Position numbers and translations under genes: made by a program. DNA of 64,000 nucleotides from Atrichornis clamosus (lineage: Eukaryota > Chordata > Aves > Passeriformes > Menuridae). A model generated the notes under the pieces. That model worked only from the letters and a program-made list of their open reading frames with translations, was not told the DNA's origin and ran no database searches. Shown in pieces: positions 1 to 13,100 of the stretch (positions are counted from its first letter, which is position 1; every line of letters begins with the position of its first letter). The stretch lies in the NCBI GenBank assembly GCA_013400975.1, contig WBMZ01009446.1:62001-126000 (forward strand), written 5' to 3'.

Positions 1-1101
1 TAGAGCACACTTATATATACGTATAGAAATATATACTATGTATGCACAAAAGCAAGCATAGACACATATGTGTATATATATATATATCTAGTCTGATTTA
101 TACCAGACTGAGTGAATGAATTTCTTGCTTATGGCTGTTATCATTGACAACACCTGATAACCAAATGAATTTATATGTAAAACAATTTATGCTGTCTCTT
201 CCAAGTTTGTAAAAAACGTTGGGTATTTCATGTACAGATTTTGATTTGCGATGTTTATGGTCCGAGCATCTGAAGCACAGGTGTTCATTAGTGTTAATGA
301 CACCTCTGTGATTAAATGACACTTAGGTACAGAGACACATTTCTGAGTTTGAGCTACCTAACAGTCCTCAGGACAACCTTTGCTTCTGACAATGAAGGTA
401 TCAAAATTCATAAAAACTGTGTGCAAAAGTGCATCATAAAGAACTAAATATTACTGAATTCAGGAAGAAGGATGATACTAACTGAAATGTCATCAAGTAT
501 TCACTCAAAAGATCTGTGAACCTAAAACAGTGGGAGGACATTTGCCTGTATATTCAATCTGAGACTCAGACTAAGTAGCAGACAGTCATCTGTCTCCTAT
601 GCACAGTTGGCTTGCAAATGAAATAAATGTGATCAAATTGGTAGCATTAACCTGCAGTGAGAACAAGAATGCAGATAGTTTTTTAAAACAAAGAAATACA
701 CGATTCAAGCAGTAGAAGAATCTCCTTTGCAAAAGTGCTGGTTTTTCTACTCCAGCTAATCAGTGCTAGTGCACCTGGATCCTGAATATTTATGACAGTG
801 ACATACATCTGTTAAGTGTTCAGAGATAATTAGACTTTGCTGAAGCAAAGCTAATGAATTCCCCTGGAACTCTGTGGCAAAATAAACAGATGAAAGGTAT
901 TAATAAGCATTCCGGATTCCTTAAAAAAAAACCCAAAACAACAAACCCAAACAAAAAAACCCCACAACTGTTTTCTTCCAGCACTGATTATACTTTGTAT
1001 AAAAATGTGTAGTCCAAGACTTTCTGTCCTTACCACTGTAATTTCCCCATTTGCAACACTGCAAAATCCACACATTAACAAATCATGCAGTTTCATTTTA
1101 C
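1..1101 (-). other. NRCAM: NRCAM intron (left edge, incomplete)
   Basis: AT-rich sequence 3' of the 36-nt exon in gene direction. Apart from the TA tract and an A-rich stretch with CCC interruptions (921-967), I see nothing. The next NRCAM exon (fifth FN3 domain or membrane-proximal part) is not within it. Confidence 0.8.
69..90. repeat. (TA)n simple repeat
   Basis: A short TATATA tract near the left edge, next to TGTG; no further structure. Confidence 0.8.
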
Positions 1102-1137
1102 CTTTGCCTGCACCTACAGCAGGACGGAGAATACCAG
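1102..1137 (-). CDS. NRCAM: NRCAM 36-nt linker exon after FN3-4 (residues 1046-1058)
   Basis: This short phase 1-1 exon encodes [12 protein letters not shown] plus the first base of the next codon. It matches the AGILPPDVGAGK linker that follows FN3-4 in human Nr-CAM. The acceptor lies after an ATTAAAG and the donor is GTAAAAT. Because its length is a multiple of three and both junctions are phase 1, it can be skipped without breaking frame. It is the last exon of the gene inside the window. Confidence 0.93.
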
Positions 1138-4100
1138 CTTTAATGGAGGAAAACAAGAACAGGAACACTATATAATTAGATACAACACCAAAGGAAACAT
1201 ACACATATAATTTCATTATAAAAAGCATGCAGACTAGATAAAATGTATTAATTCAAATAAATTAGAAACAACTCATTTATGCCAAACACTGACAGACAAA
1301 AATTAATGTACATGCATTTACAAATTTTTATTGCTCATGCTTGTTAGGATTCAAGATTTAAAATAAATGCAGTTGATATGCAACCTTAATACCCTGTCAG
1401 AGAAACTGCATTGAATACCAACTCATCTATTTATTAGCAATTCCAATAAACCATAATTTTACTGGGCATAAAAATATGTGAAAAGATAGTACCAGAATAG
1501 GCTTAATATTAAGACGATACAAATGACAAAAAGAGTTCCAAATCTCCTGTTGGCTTTAAATTATTTTTATTTTATTAAGCTTTCATATTTAATTAACTAA
1601 CAACTTCAACAAAGCTCTAGAATGGCTACAAATATAAAAATCAATAGTGACAGAATTTAACAATATATGTAGTAGTTTTAAAATACTATAAAATGTCACC
1701 AGTTATTTGGGGCCATAGATGACAAATTTATTTCAACAGTTTACAGTTTTTTGCCAGCTCGGTGAAAAAAACATTTAGATTTCACAGAAGCTGCTGCATA
1801 CTTCAAAAAGTCATACTTTAGTCACAAACCTTCATCATTGAAGCAGAATAGGTGAATAGCCAAAGACCACTAAAAATGTAAAGTTATGTGAAACTTAAAG
1901 CCCAGACAAGTCAGTGTCTTAGAGCTTGTGACATTATATTAAAAGAAGGGGCTTTACAGCTCTTTTGAGGCTCCCACTACAGCAGAAAACCTTTGCATGT
2001 ATTTTCTTTAAATTATTTAAAATATTTTATTAGTGTACAATACAGTTAAGAAAGCTCTAGAAAAAACATCACTAGGCTCCATTTCCTTAGTGGAAGGAGC
2101 AATAGCGATCTTTTGAATACAACCTGTAGTGGTTTTTATGCTCAATGGATGTTCCTTATACATACCCATCTTACCTTCATCCATAATTGTTACTGCTTCC
2201 TCAGTTATCTGACTTCCTGATCCAACTGAAGTTTGTGCATTAAAGTAAAACTTGTACCGTGTGCTGTAATTTAAATTTTTTAATATCAAGCTGCTCTCGT
2301 TGGCAGGAATTCTTATCTCTACCAAGGGACCCAATTCATGTGTGTTGTTGACTGTTGTTACAAGAAAAAGAAAAACAAAAAAGTTAGGATATTTGTGTAC
2401 ACTGTCATTGTGTTAAAAAAGGCTTTTTATTGGTTTGTGTTTGTTTTGCTTGTCTGCTGCATTGTTTTTTTCAGATTATATGAATGATAAACCACCCTTT
2501 CAAAAGAAAGTCACCTTTGTGTAAAAGGATCTATTCAAGGTGCCAAAATCCAACTGGGAGATAGCAGCAAGAAACACTGAAAACACCAGCAAGAAGTTTT
2601 TTAAGGTCAAGCTCCATTCTCATAAATATCTGAATCCAAGGCAAATGAGTTCACACCAAATCATCTGAATTTACACAGAATTGAAACACTGATCATTAAA
2701 AAATTCTGAAACTCTAAATTCAGTATGCTTAAGAAAAGAGAATACTGACGTTATTGTATCTAATGCCAAAGAACAGTGGAATTTAGAAAGTAGAAGAAAG
2801 CAAACTTCCTTAATCTGTTCTATGCACATGAAACTCTTACATTTCCAGAGTAACTGCTGACAAATTTCTGGGCTAAGTAACCCTGGGGACCCTAAAGAAG
2901 TGATTTAACAGCTCTGATGTGAGTAAATGGCGCATTTATGATTTTTTCATTTTAAAATTGTAATACCATGAAAATTGAAAAAGCAGACAAAAATATATTT
3001 GGATGTAATTTGATCTACTTCTAATGATATTTGCTCTGCAGTTAGAATAGAGATTTTGCAAGTGGTAGTATCTTGCATCTAACATCTACACTTATATGTA
3101 GGACTTCACCTCTGTTTTTCTGTGAAGTATGGTTTGAAGAAATAAAAGTAATGGAAAAATGCTAACCTTGTCCTTGAGCAAGGAAATGTTACCAAATACA
3201 GTTATCCATATTATCAAAATAGATATAATAGATGAAATGCCTAAGTTAGAGTTATATCCCAGAATCATAGAATGGTGTGGATTGGAAAGGACCTTAGAGA
3301 TCATCTAGTTCCAACCCCCATAATATATTCATAATTAACTTACTTGGCTGAAACTTCAGTGTATATGACGTCAAAACACCGTTTGGATGGGTAGGTGAAC
3401 CCCACTCCAGAGTCAGAGAGTCCAGTGTTGGGTTAGTAATCTTCAAATAGGAGGGTGAGCTAGGGACTTTTAAGAAGAACATAGAGTGAATACAAAGTAG
3501 ATTAACTGAGAACAGCTCATGAATTATTAATTCTTATTAATATTACTGTATTGACACAGATTATTATTTTATGATGTCCAAGTAAACCACATTTAAGTTT
3601 AATATCTAGGTTTTTCATTTCATACCTCCTTCAGGGGTCTTAAATCCTTTGTCTGGGCTTGCTGGTCCTTCTCCTTTACCATTAACAACTCTAACATTCA
3701 GCTTGTAAGAACTATAGGGCTCCAGCCCCGGTAGCATTCCGAAAGTCTTGTTTCCCCTGAAAGTCAAGATCTTTTTTTCTACATGACGCCTACTCCTTCT
3801 GGAGAGACTCTGCACTTTCCAGTAGTAAACCTAAAGACAAAGCAAAAAAATCTACAGTGAGTACTTAGGTGTTCTGATTTTACAAACTCTGAGCTTTTCC
3901 ATGAGTGTCCATGAATTACAGGTAGGAATAACAGCTCAGGTGAGACACAGCATAGAGCTTTCCTGCTCCAGAAACAGACCTTGTCCAGAAACAGGCTACA
4001 CACCTAGGTGATGACTACCACCTGCCAGTTCTGCTAATGTTCAAAGCCAGTTTGACACAAGTTCTGGCTTGGAACTGCATCCGTGTGTGATGATTCTCCT

Positions 4101-7100
4101 GTTAGCAAGTCGATCTGAGAGGCAGAAGTTGTCCATTCTTTCAGTAAGATGTCTACAGGCCTTCCAAAGCAGATCTGGACTTTGCCTCCTTGTTAGGTCA
4201 CATCCCTGACCATGCTATTCCTTGACTTGGGAGACAAGTAAATATCTCTAAATGAGAAAGAAGCCAAAAGATTTGACCGGCCTGAAAATACACACAAGTT
4301 CTGAAATGAGTCTAAAGTTACAGTATTGGAACGATCTCCACCCAGGGACAGGAAGACTGTTCCTTCAATTATGTTATTAATTGATCAGACCAGAAAGCTG
4401 ATTCTGACGTCCACCACTGAGCTGATTTATTTTCTAAGAAAATAAAGATGAGCCTCAGAGGTGCTTTGACTACACCCTCTTTACTACACAGCCTCTCTAC
4501 CATGATAGCTCAAGAGATATTAATAGTCACCCTCCAAAGACTTGTGTTACTCCTAGGATTGTCACCTTCAAATACGTAATAGCTAATTTTTCACAACATC
4601 ATTTTCATGCATGTATGATCACAAGCTAAAGCTGATTAAGAAATGTAAATGAATAAAATTCTGGTTCTATTCAGGCCAACTGCAAAACACCTCTTTAATT
4701 AAGGATGCTGGGATTTCACATAGGAATTCAAAAGAAAGGAGCTGTTAAGACTTGCAAAGCCCAGCTAGATAGCTAGAGAACAATGTTATACTAACACCAG
4801 CTTTCAACAACAAACCATTTCACTCTAATCACAGTTAAATGCCACAGTATTTTACAGGGTTTGAGTTAATGTTTTTCAGTATCATCAGCTGTCATCTTAT
4901 AGCTCTCATCCTATCAACTGGTGTAGAAAACCATTTACAAGCTAACAATATCTTGAAGTGTTGGTACTATTGGTACTGAAACTCCTAAGGTACAGCAAAC
5001 AAGACTGCATCACATTTTTCATAATTTCTTCTTGGGTTTGAAAAGCTTTATAGTACCATAGCATATTAATACCTAGATTAATACAAGAGCAAAATATGAA
5101 TGATGTACTGTAGACTGCTGCTTAGTTACATGTCTTACTACTTTGTTCATACATTTGCCTTCTTTACTTTACTTTAGAGAAGTGCCTCTCTCTTTATTAA
5201 GAAATCTGCCCCCAGTACAACACTGTTTACTGGGCTACTGACTGAAATAATTTTATTAATTAGGAAAGCCTGAGTGTGCTAGTAGGATTTTTCTGCTGTG
5301 TTTACAAAGAGCTAGTCATGTGCTTTTTAAGCTACGCCAGTAATGAAGACACTTAAAACATACTCTGCATCCATGAAAAGTTTTCAGTTTGTATTGAGAG
5401 AAAGCTTTACAACAATAATTATCCACCAGGTCTTATGACTTTTCACTCCTTGTATAGTTTTTAACCTATTGTAGCTTGAATTTGCAAAAATTATTTAAGA
5501 AATTCTTACTGCAACTTATTCAAGGATATACCATTATGACATTGGTCCTAGCCAGAACAGCAGAACTACTCAGTGGCCAGTTCTGTTGTTAATTCTGTGG
5601 TTGTGAGCTTGTTTTATTTATGATTGTCAAGTAACTTGTTTGAACTTCAGTTTTGCTTAGCTTTGTGTAATTCTGTGGTTCTCCTCCCCACAGAAAAAGA
5701 AACGGTACTGTTTATAGAGAAAGAATAACAAATTAAATAGAAGTAATAATGGTATGACTAACCCCCTAGATCAAGGAAAGTGATCCCATTAGTGATTACA
5801 GGACAGAAGATAACCCTCAGATACTGAAAGCTGGAGGAAAAAGAAATGTCTGAACTTTGGATGACGACATGGTTACAATTCACTGTAACCATGCTGTTGA
5901 ACAACATCTGATGTATGGACAGACTCGTGTCTGTGGATTTTGGTTTTAGTATTTTTATAGATCTTTAATAGAAATTTGGTGGTTTGGATTATAAGCATTA
6001 GTGTTGTTATAATTTGATGAATAATAAGCACTAATTTCATCAGATTCTACCTCTCTGATCCTCACATAATGGACATTTTCTTTTGGCTGCCCATTTGTGT
6101 GTGAAATACCAGATTGACGTAAAGCTGTCCTCTAATAGATAAACATTTAAGAGACTAGTAAAGTCCTGTTTCTCAGCAAAGTTTATTGAGTTAGTGTGGT
6201 AAAGCACCACACTAACTACAAACACGTCACACAGAACTAGTTTAAGTCTCTGTGCATGGTGGTATTTTCTGCCAGGTAAGTGATATCCACATTCCAGGAA
6301 CTCACATTCATGTGGTAATCAGCTATAGAGCACTGAAGTTCAGTTTCGATGTTTTTGAATGCTCCATTTTAGAAGTACAATGTATATTTATTCTCCTCCA
6401 AACACTCTTTAGTGTTTTAACTTTTCAAGTACTTCTTTTACCTCCTTTCATTTAAACAGAAGTAGTTCAAATTATTCTGTCTTACAAAGTAACCTTGTTC
6501 TGGCTAAGTAGTCTGTTTTATTAGAACATACTTATGAGAATATTTGCAGAGGAGCAAAGAAGTAATTATTTTTTATTTTCTTCTATTGTTGCATAAGAAG
6601 TCAGTATATCCTCACTGAAGAAACTCTTCCCTATCCCTCAGGGACACTAGTTCCTAATCTTGAAGTCCTTCTGTCTCCCCTTCTCTACTAATTGCAGTGT
6701 TTTGTCTCCAACACAGCCTTTTCAGTTAGACCACAGGCAGCACACTATCTTACAGTAAGCTTCCTTCCATTATAGGGACACTTCAATCGTCTGCCATTTC
6801 ATAGGTCCTTAAGTTGAGCTTTTACACTGAACTTTTTCCCGGCCTCCAAAAAGACAGAGCCCAGCATATGCCAGCAAGTGGTCAGTTACTCAGAATGAAA
6901 GATGTGATTAATCATACTGTGGCAGAAGATGAGTAACCTTAGCATTAGACCTAGAAGAAACTCCTACAAAAACTACTTCTTCACATCCTCTAAATTATTT
7001 TGGAATAAGATCTGCAAAGTTGTTATAAATTTTTATTTGTTTAACGTATGCAAACTTAATTGCAAACACATCCCATTTTTCTTCAAGGAAATGTCAGAGG

Positions 7101-10100
7101 AAGCTAGTGCTACAAGGCTGGAACATGGCTGGACTCTGTATGAATTGTACCAATGCTGCTGCTCTTGCCAGCAGAATTTGGGAGCTCACTGGCAAGCAAG
7201 AGACCTCATGTCAGTTACTTCAATCTGGATACAAGCTCATACAGGAAGAGTGACCTATTCTAATAAATGAGGAAGAGAATGCTTTTGACCATACTTACTT
7301 TGTACCCTTGAAGGTGTCCTCGGACAGTTTTTAACGGAACTGGGTCCCAATGCACCTTTGCTAATGTGCTGTTAATAACGTGAACCTGCACATTGCCTGG
7401 AGCAACCATTGGCACTGTGTGGAAAGGATGCAACAAGCACCTAGTTAGAATTAGAAACCACACAAACATAGTTTTTTCAGAATGAGTCTTTGTACTATAC
7501 TTATGGAATAGGTTAAAAAGTTCCCATGTTTTTAGGATTAATACTACAGAGTATTTTGAAGCCTTATTATCTCTAAATTGCTTCCTTTTAATTGAAGAAG
7601 TAATTACTATCCCCCTTATCAATATTTCAGTATTTTAAACACCCACTTAGTTTACAGATTTATTTTCTTTTAATTAATAAAGCTGAGTCAAACTACAAAA
7701 CTTACAGTCTTCCCCTGAATGTCCAATCACCTCTGATGGCTCTGGTGCATACCCCAAATCATTTAAAGCTTGCACTTTTATTTCATAGGGAACAAAAGTT
7801 GGTGTACCAGACACAATATATTTAGATACATTTGCAACTATAACAGATGTCCATTCATCATCAACATCTTTCTGGCGCCAGCTGACTTTGTACTGAAGCC
7901 CTGGTCCATTAGACTGAAAACCTTTCAAAGACTGAAATGAAAAAAAAAAAACTTTTAAAATATTCTGAAGCATCTGAAAAACCCGAAGTCACAAAGGAAA
8001 TGCACTGATTCTTTTACAGAATGTCACTGAAAATTTACCACTGTGTTCTGTGACAGAGAAGCACTATGCAAATTATGCAATTTAGTTTTTACAAGAGGTC
8101 AGTTCAGTTGCTTTTCTCTTTTTAATAAAAATCACTCTGGATGGTGATGGTGGTTAGTTCTCACACAACCTTACATTGTGGTTTCTGCATATACATTTTG
8201 TTTACAAATACTTAAGAAGTGGAAGAGGGAAAACCAGACTTACACCGACTCCCTGTAAAGAGTGTTCCCTAGACAATATTTCTTGCCTAGGACAGGAAAT
8301 TGGTTTTACATGGCTCTACTTGAGCTCCTGTCACTATGGTAAGGGCATGATAGAGAAAACTTCAACAGAAGTTTTTTAGTGAGAAAGTGCACAATGATTA
8401 GTTTATCACAGAAGATGATAGTAGATGTAAGATTCACATTAGAATTCAGTCTAAATATAAGACTCTACTTGAGATACACATCAAGTTACATATTGAATTT
8501 TTCCTAAACTGGCAGCAAAACATCCTCTATTACCTAATTATTGACATATCTTGAGAAATTACTCAAGGAAAATATGCCCCCTTAACTTACTTTCACATTT
8601 TTCAAAAAACATTCAGCTTTCTCATGGAAATGAAGATGGGAAAACGTCTGAATTTAGCTCTTTTTCAAGAATATATTAAGCAAGCAATGCATTGGGTATT
8701 CTCATCATTATTTCTCAAAAAAAAGTGCTACTCACAGATCTTAAAACAAATGAAGCCTTAAAAAAAGACCCAACTTACCTCCCATGTTATTACCAAATTA
8801 TCAGGTTCTGAGCCTATCCCTTGTACATTAGCAGGATTTTCATCAGGGCCTAAAAATAAAATATTTACACGTGAACAAGAATGACTGCTGTGTGACTCCA
8901 AGCAAATTCAATGCTATTCATAGCAGAAATCAATCAGGGGTAAGTGGGAATAATTATTTACTTGCAGATTTTGTCAGGTACTGCTCAGATGGTTCACTCG
9001 GCTGACTTCTGCCTATCTTATTGACAGCTATCACACGGAACGAGTAGTTGACATACGGAGACAACTTCAACTGTACTGTTGTCTGAGTTCCAGGAACCTC
9101 CGTCTGGTAATGCCATACTCCTGGTTCATGCAGCCCATCTTCATATTCAATTACAAAGTCTGCAAACAGAAATTGAATCCAACTCTACGTCAAAACTTGC
9201 AACACCTTCCCAGACCGGTGTAGGCCGTTCTGAATGAGCTAGTCAGAAGGGATTGCTCCAATCACTGCTTTGAAAAATCACAGAACTTGACATGTAAATA
9301 CATAAACCATAGCACAGATCTATAGTGTGGGTATCGGAAGTACTGCTTAGGTAGAAATATAATAGATACATCCTGACTTTTATCCTTTGCTATTGTCAGT
9401 AATGCTGCCATCTCTCACGTAACACGTTATTACAAGAGCTCTTTCTCAGGTACTGGATTTTGATTTAATGGAAACCCTTGAACTCTCACAGCAAGGAAAT
9501 TCAATTTCAATATAAATTTGACTGCCAATATATTGTTCTTAGTTGTCTCAAGCAGACAGCATGCAATACCTGTATCATTTTAAAACTCTCTGAATATTCC
9601 ATTTTCCCCGATGAAACGGGCTTAATGAAAAACTATTTAAAATCAAGAACCAATACTTCAGGAAGGTTTTTGAGAGCACTTTTCATTATCTTCAAATTAA
9701 GTCAGGGAATGTATGTTCAGAAACTAAATTTCTTGAGAGTTCTCTGTGTGAATATTATGATGATTACTGCTAAGACCCTACAAAGTGTATCACCTCATGG
9801 ATAGATAGGTTTGTAGAATTCCAAGAACAAAATCACATTCATTATCAAAGACAAAAGGACAGTTTTCCAGATGTGAAACAGCCAAAAAACCTTGCTGTAA
9901 GATATGAGATACGAATTCTGAAAGAGTTACAGGAATTTTTAGGACACAGTAAATAAACGGAAGAAGAATGTACATTCTGAGTACATTCCATGGAACCTTG
10001 AGCAATATTTTTGTGTTGTGTAATAAGAATTTTCCTCTATCTCATGTATAGCTGGGGACAAGAAGACAGAATATGACTCAAGATATATCCTGTCTGCACT

Positions 10101-13100
10101 ACTAAAGTAATTCTGAGTGGCATCTAGAAATTGCTTTTAGAAGAACATGTACAGCACCACATAGGAATCTAAAAAGTAGGCAAGTAGTACTAATCATGGC
10201 CTTCTGGACTTAAGGCTGGCAGATTTCATTCTCACCTAAGTAGTGAGAAAGGGGGATAATTAACCCCAAATTACTGTCTGAGTTACTGCTGGTGTTGTGT
10301 ACTCAGCAATACAAGTCTTGGGATGGGATGTCTTCCGAACCAAAGCTTTGCTGAAAAGGTGAGCATATTACATGCTAAAAAGGTTCCCACTACTGCTTTT
10401 TTCTTCCTCGGTAACTAGCATTCTGCCTGCAACTCTAGTAATTTACAGGCAACTTCAAGGGAAAAAAAATCTGTCTGAGCTTCCTGAGAGATTCTAGCAT
10501 GTCAATCATATTGTGTAAATGGATCACTCCTAATGATATGCAATCCCTGAGTCTTGATCTGCACTTTGAAGTGACAGAAGCAGAAGAAAAAATAAGCTTA
10601 CTCAGGAAGCAAACGCCTTATTTTGCAGGCTCCAAGGGGACAACACAACAATATAAATTGCTTTATAATTAAAACCAGCATTATTTAGTCAGAAGAGTTC
10701 TGTTTCCAATATCAGAGTGCATGCAATAAATATCTCGCTCTAGAAGAACCTACATGAGGCAACATTGCCCAGTACTAACTTTTTTGAAACAGTGTGACCT
10801 CATTCCTACAAAAAGGCAAGACGTGTCTTCTGGTGTGGAAAAAAATAAAAATACTAATAAAAATATATGTATATGAATAAACCATAATACTATTCAACTA
10901 TTTACATTAATCTTTTATATATTATTTTTTGGAAGTACATTACTAGTTGATATACATTAGAGAAGTCTGAGAGCGTAAAATTTCAACAAAATCACTTGTT
11001 GTTTCATGAAATGCAGTCAGAATCTTTGTTGTGTTCTGAAATCTGTGAAATTCTGTTTTTCACAAATCATTCTTTCCAGATCCTTATGGTTTGTTATGGT
11101 CAGTGTTGATATTGACCAGCATCAGACCCTGGAGAGCAACACCCAGTAAGTGAGCCTAACTAATTCATTCCAAACATAACATGGACACCGGTCTTGGTAA
11201 CTTGTGGCAGTTATTGTCTAAAAAAACACTGCATAAATAATTAAATAATTTATATAAGTTGCTCATAGGGAACAAGTTACACCAACAATTATTTCTGATC
11301 CTATGATTATTTGGAAAACAAACAGTAATATCTGTGTTCCTTCCTCCGAAATTCCTCCTCCATCCTCTCTGCTCAGTATAAGCAAGAGTGTCATCATGTT
11401 TTAGTGGGAAGAATAACAGCATTTAAGAACAATTTCCTATCTCAAAAGTTTATAAATATTTAATTATTTTGCTTTATGGACATGCTTTATTCTTTTGACT
11501 GTCTGGACGAAAATCAAAAATAAAAAATCAGAAAAACTATGTGCTGTATATTTTCATGAAGAATAAGCTTCTGTATCAATAGCAATGGATGATACCTAAG
11601 ATAGTGGTACGGATGCTATTGCAAATTCATAGGAATTACAAAAGAGGAAATGCAAGATGTTAGTAGCTCTCTACTTCAGAAGCATACAACCAACCAATGA
11701 AGAAGTCTGCTCTCTACATATTTGTAAGATTGGACCTTGTCAGACAGACCTCATATCAACTGCTATATTATCTAGCATGGGATTTCGAATAAAAAAGCCC
11801 AGCTCTTTTGGGCAGTAAATAAGTCTTTCTACTTGGCTGTACAGTAGAGGACATTAAGTGTACGTTTGTTATGTAAACAAATGGTAGCTGTAGAGAATTT
11901 ACTGTTTTTCCATGCTGTATACGAAATTTATCCCAGAAATATTTGGCATTTGAGAATAGTTAAAACAATGTTGTCAATGTAGTGTAGTAGATACAAACAA
12001 ACATACTTGTGATGGGACTGTTGTTTTCATCTCCTGGTATCCATGAGAGTTCAATGCTTCTTTCTAACTGACCTGTCAATTCCAAGTCAAAGGGTGGATT
12101 TGGCCGAGCTGTAAATCAAATGAACACAAAGTAAATAACCACACCAAAATGTGTAGTTTTATATTTAAAGAAATCCTTACATTCAAATCAAAAGAATTCC
12201 ACAAATACAGCAGGGCAGATCTATTCACTTATGTAAGCATGACTTAATGACCATTAGCATGCAATTGTTACAAAACAGACAAAAATGGAGAACTGATGTA
12301 ACCTGGAAACTTCTACACAGTAACAAGAGTTGGAATTTATTTTTATCTATGTCTGAGTGCACTGTGATATAAAAAGGTGACGAGGTGCAAGGAATTATGA
12401 AATGCATGTTTAGTTTGTCTTTGAATGTTTATGTGTGGTTACCTATTGTAACAGACATATATAATATGGAAAATAGTGAAGCATTCCCATTAAACCAGCT
12501 TTTTTAGAACCTCTACAAATATTTTTCACGTGAATTCAAAACGAGTATACTTCAAATAGAAACTAATTGCAAGTTACTAAGTTATTCATATTTTGCTGTT
12601 CTTTTAAAAAGGCTCAGAAATACCATGCAAGCTGTTATTATACGTCCTTGTAATACATAAAGATGTAATTGTCCCTTCCAAATTCCCAAAGGTAATTCAT
12701 TATATGATTTGTTCCATAAAAATCAAGACTAATGAGTAGGTTCATCTAAAAATACATAAGCATTTTCACTGAATCATTTCCACTGATAGGATTTACATAA
12801 AAGTGCTTAAGACCTTTATACTTAAAAGTGTTTTAGCATATTATATGGCACTTTAAAACCCTAATTCAGAAAACATGCTAGCAAATTAAAGACTCTATAC
12901 CATCAAATTTATGACTTTGTCTGACTAACTGATTTTTTTTTTTAATTTCAACTTTAATTATAAAATCTTGGCAACTTCATCCATTGTAAGCCAAGCTGGT
13001 CAATATGGTCATAGTCACCTTATGAGTGGAGTAAAATGAAGATAAACTATGAAATAAAGTACACCCAGCCTACAAAACTGCAAAAGCAATGTTAACACAC

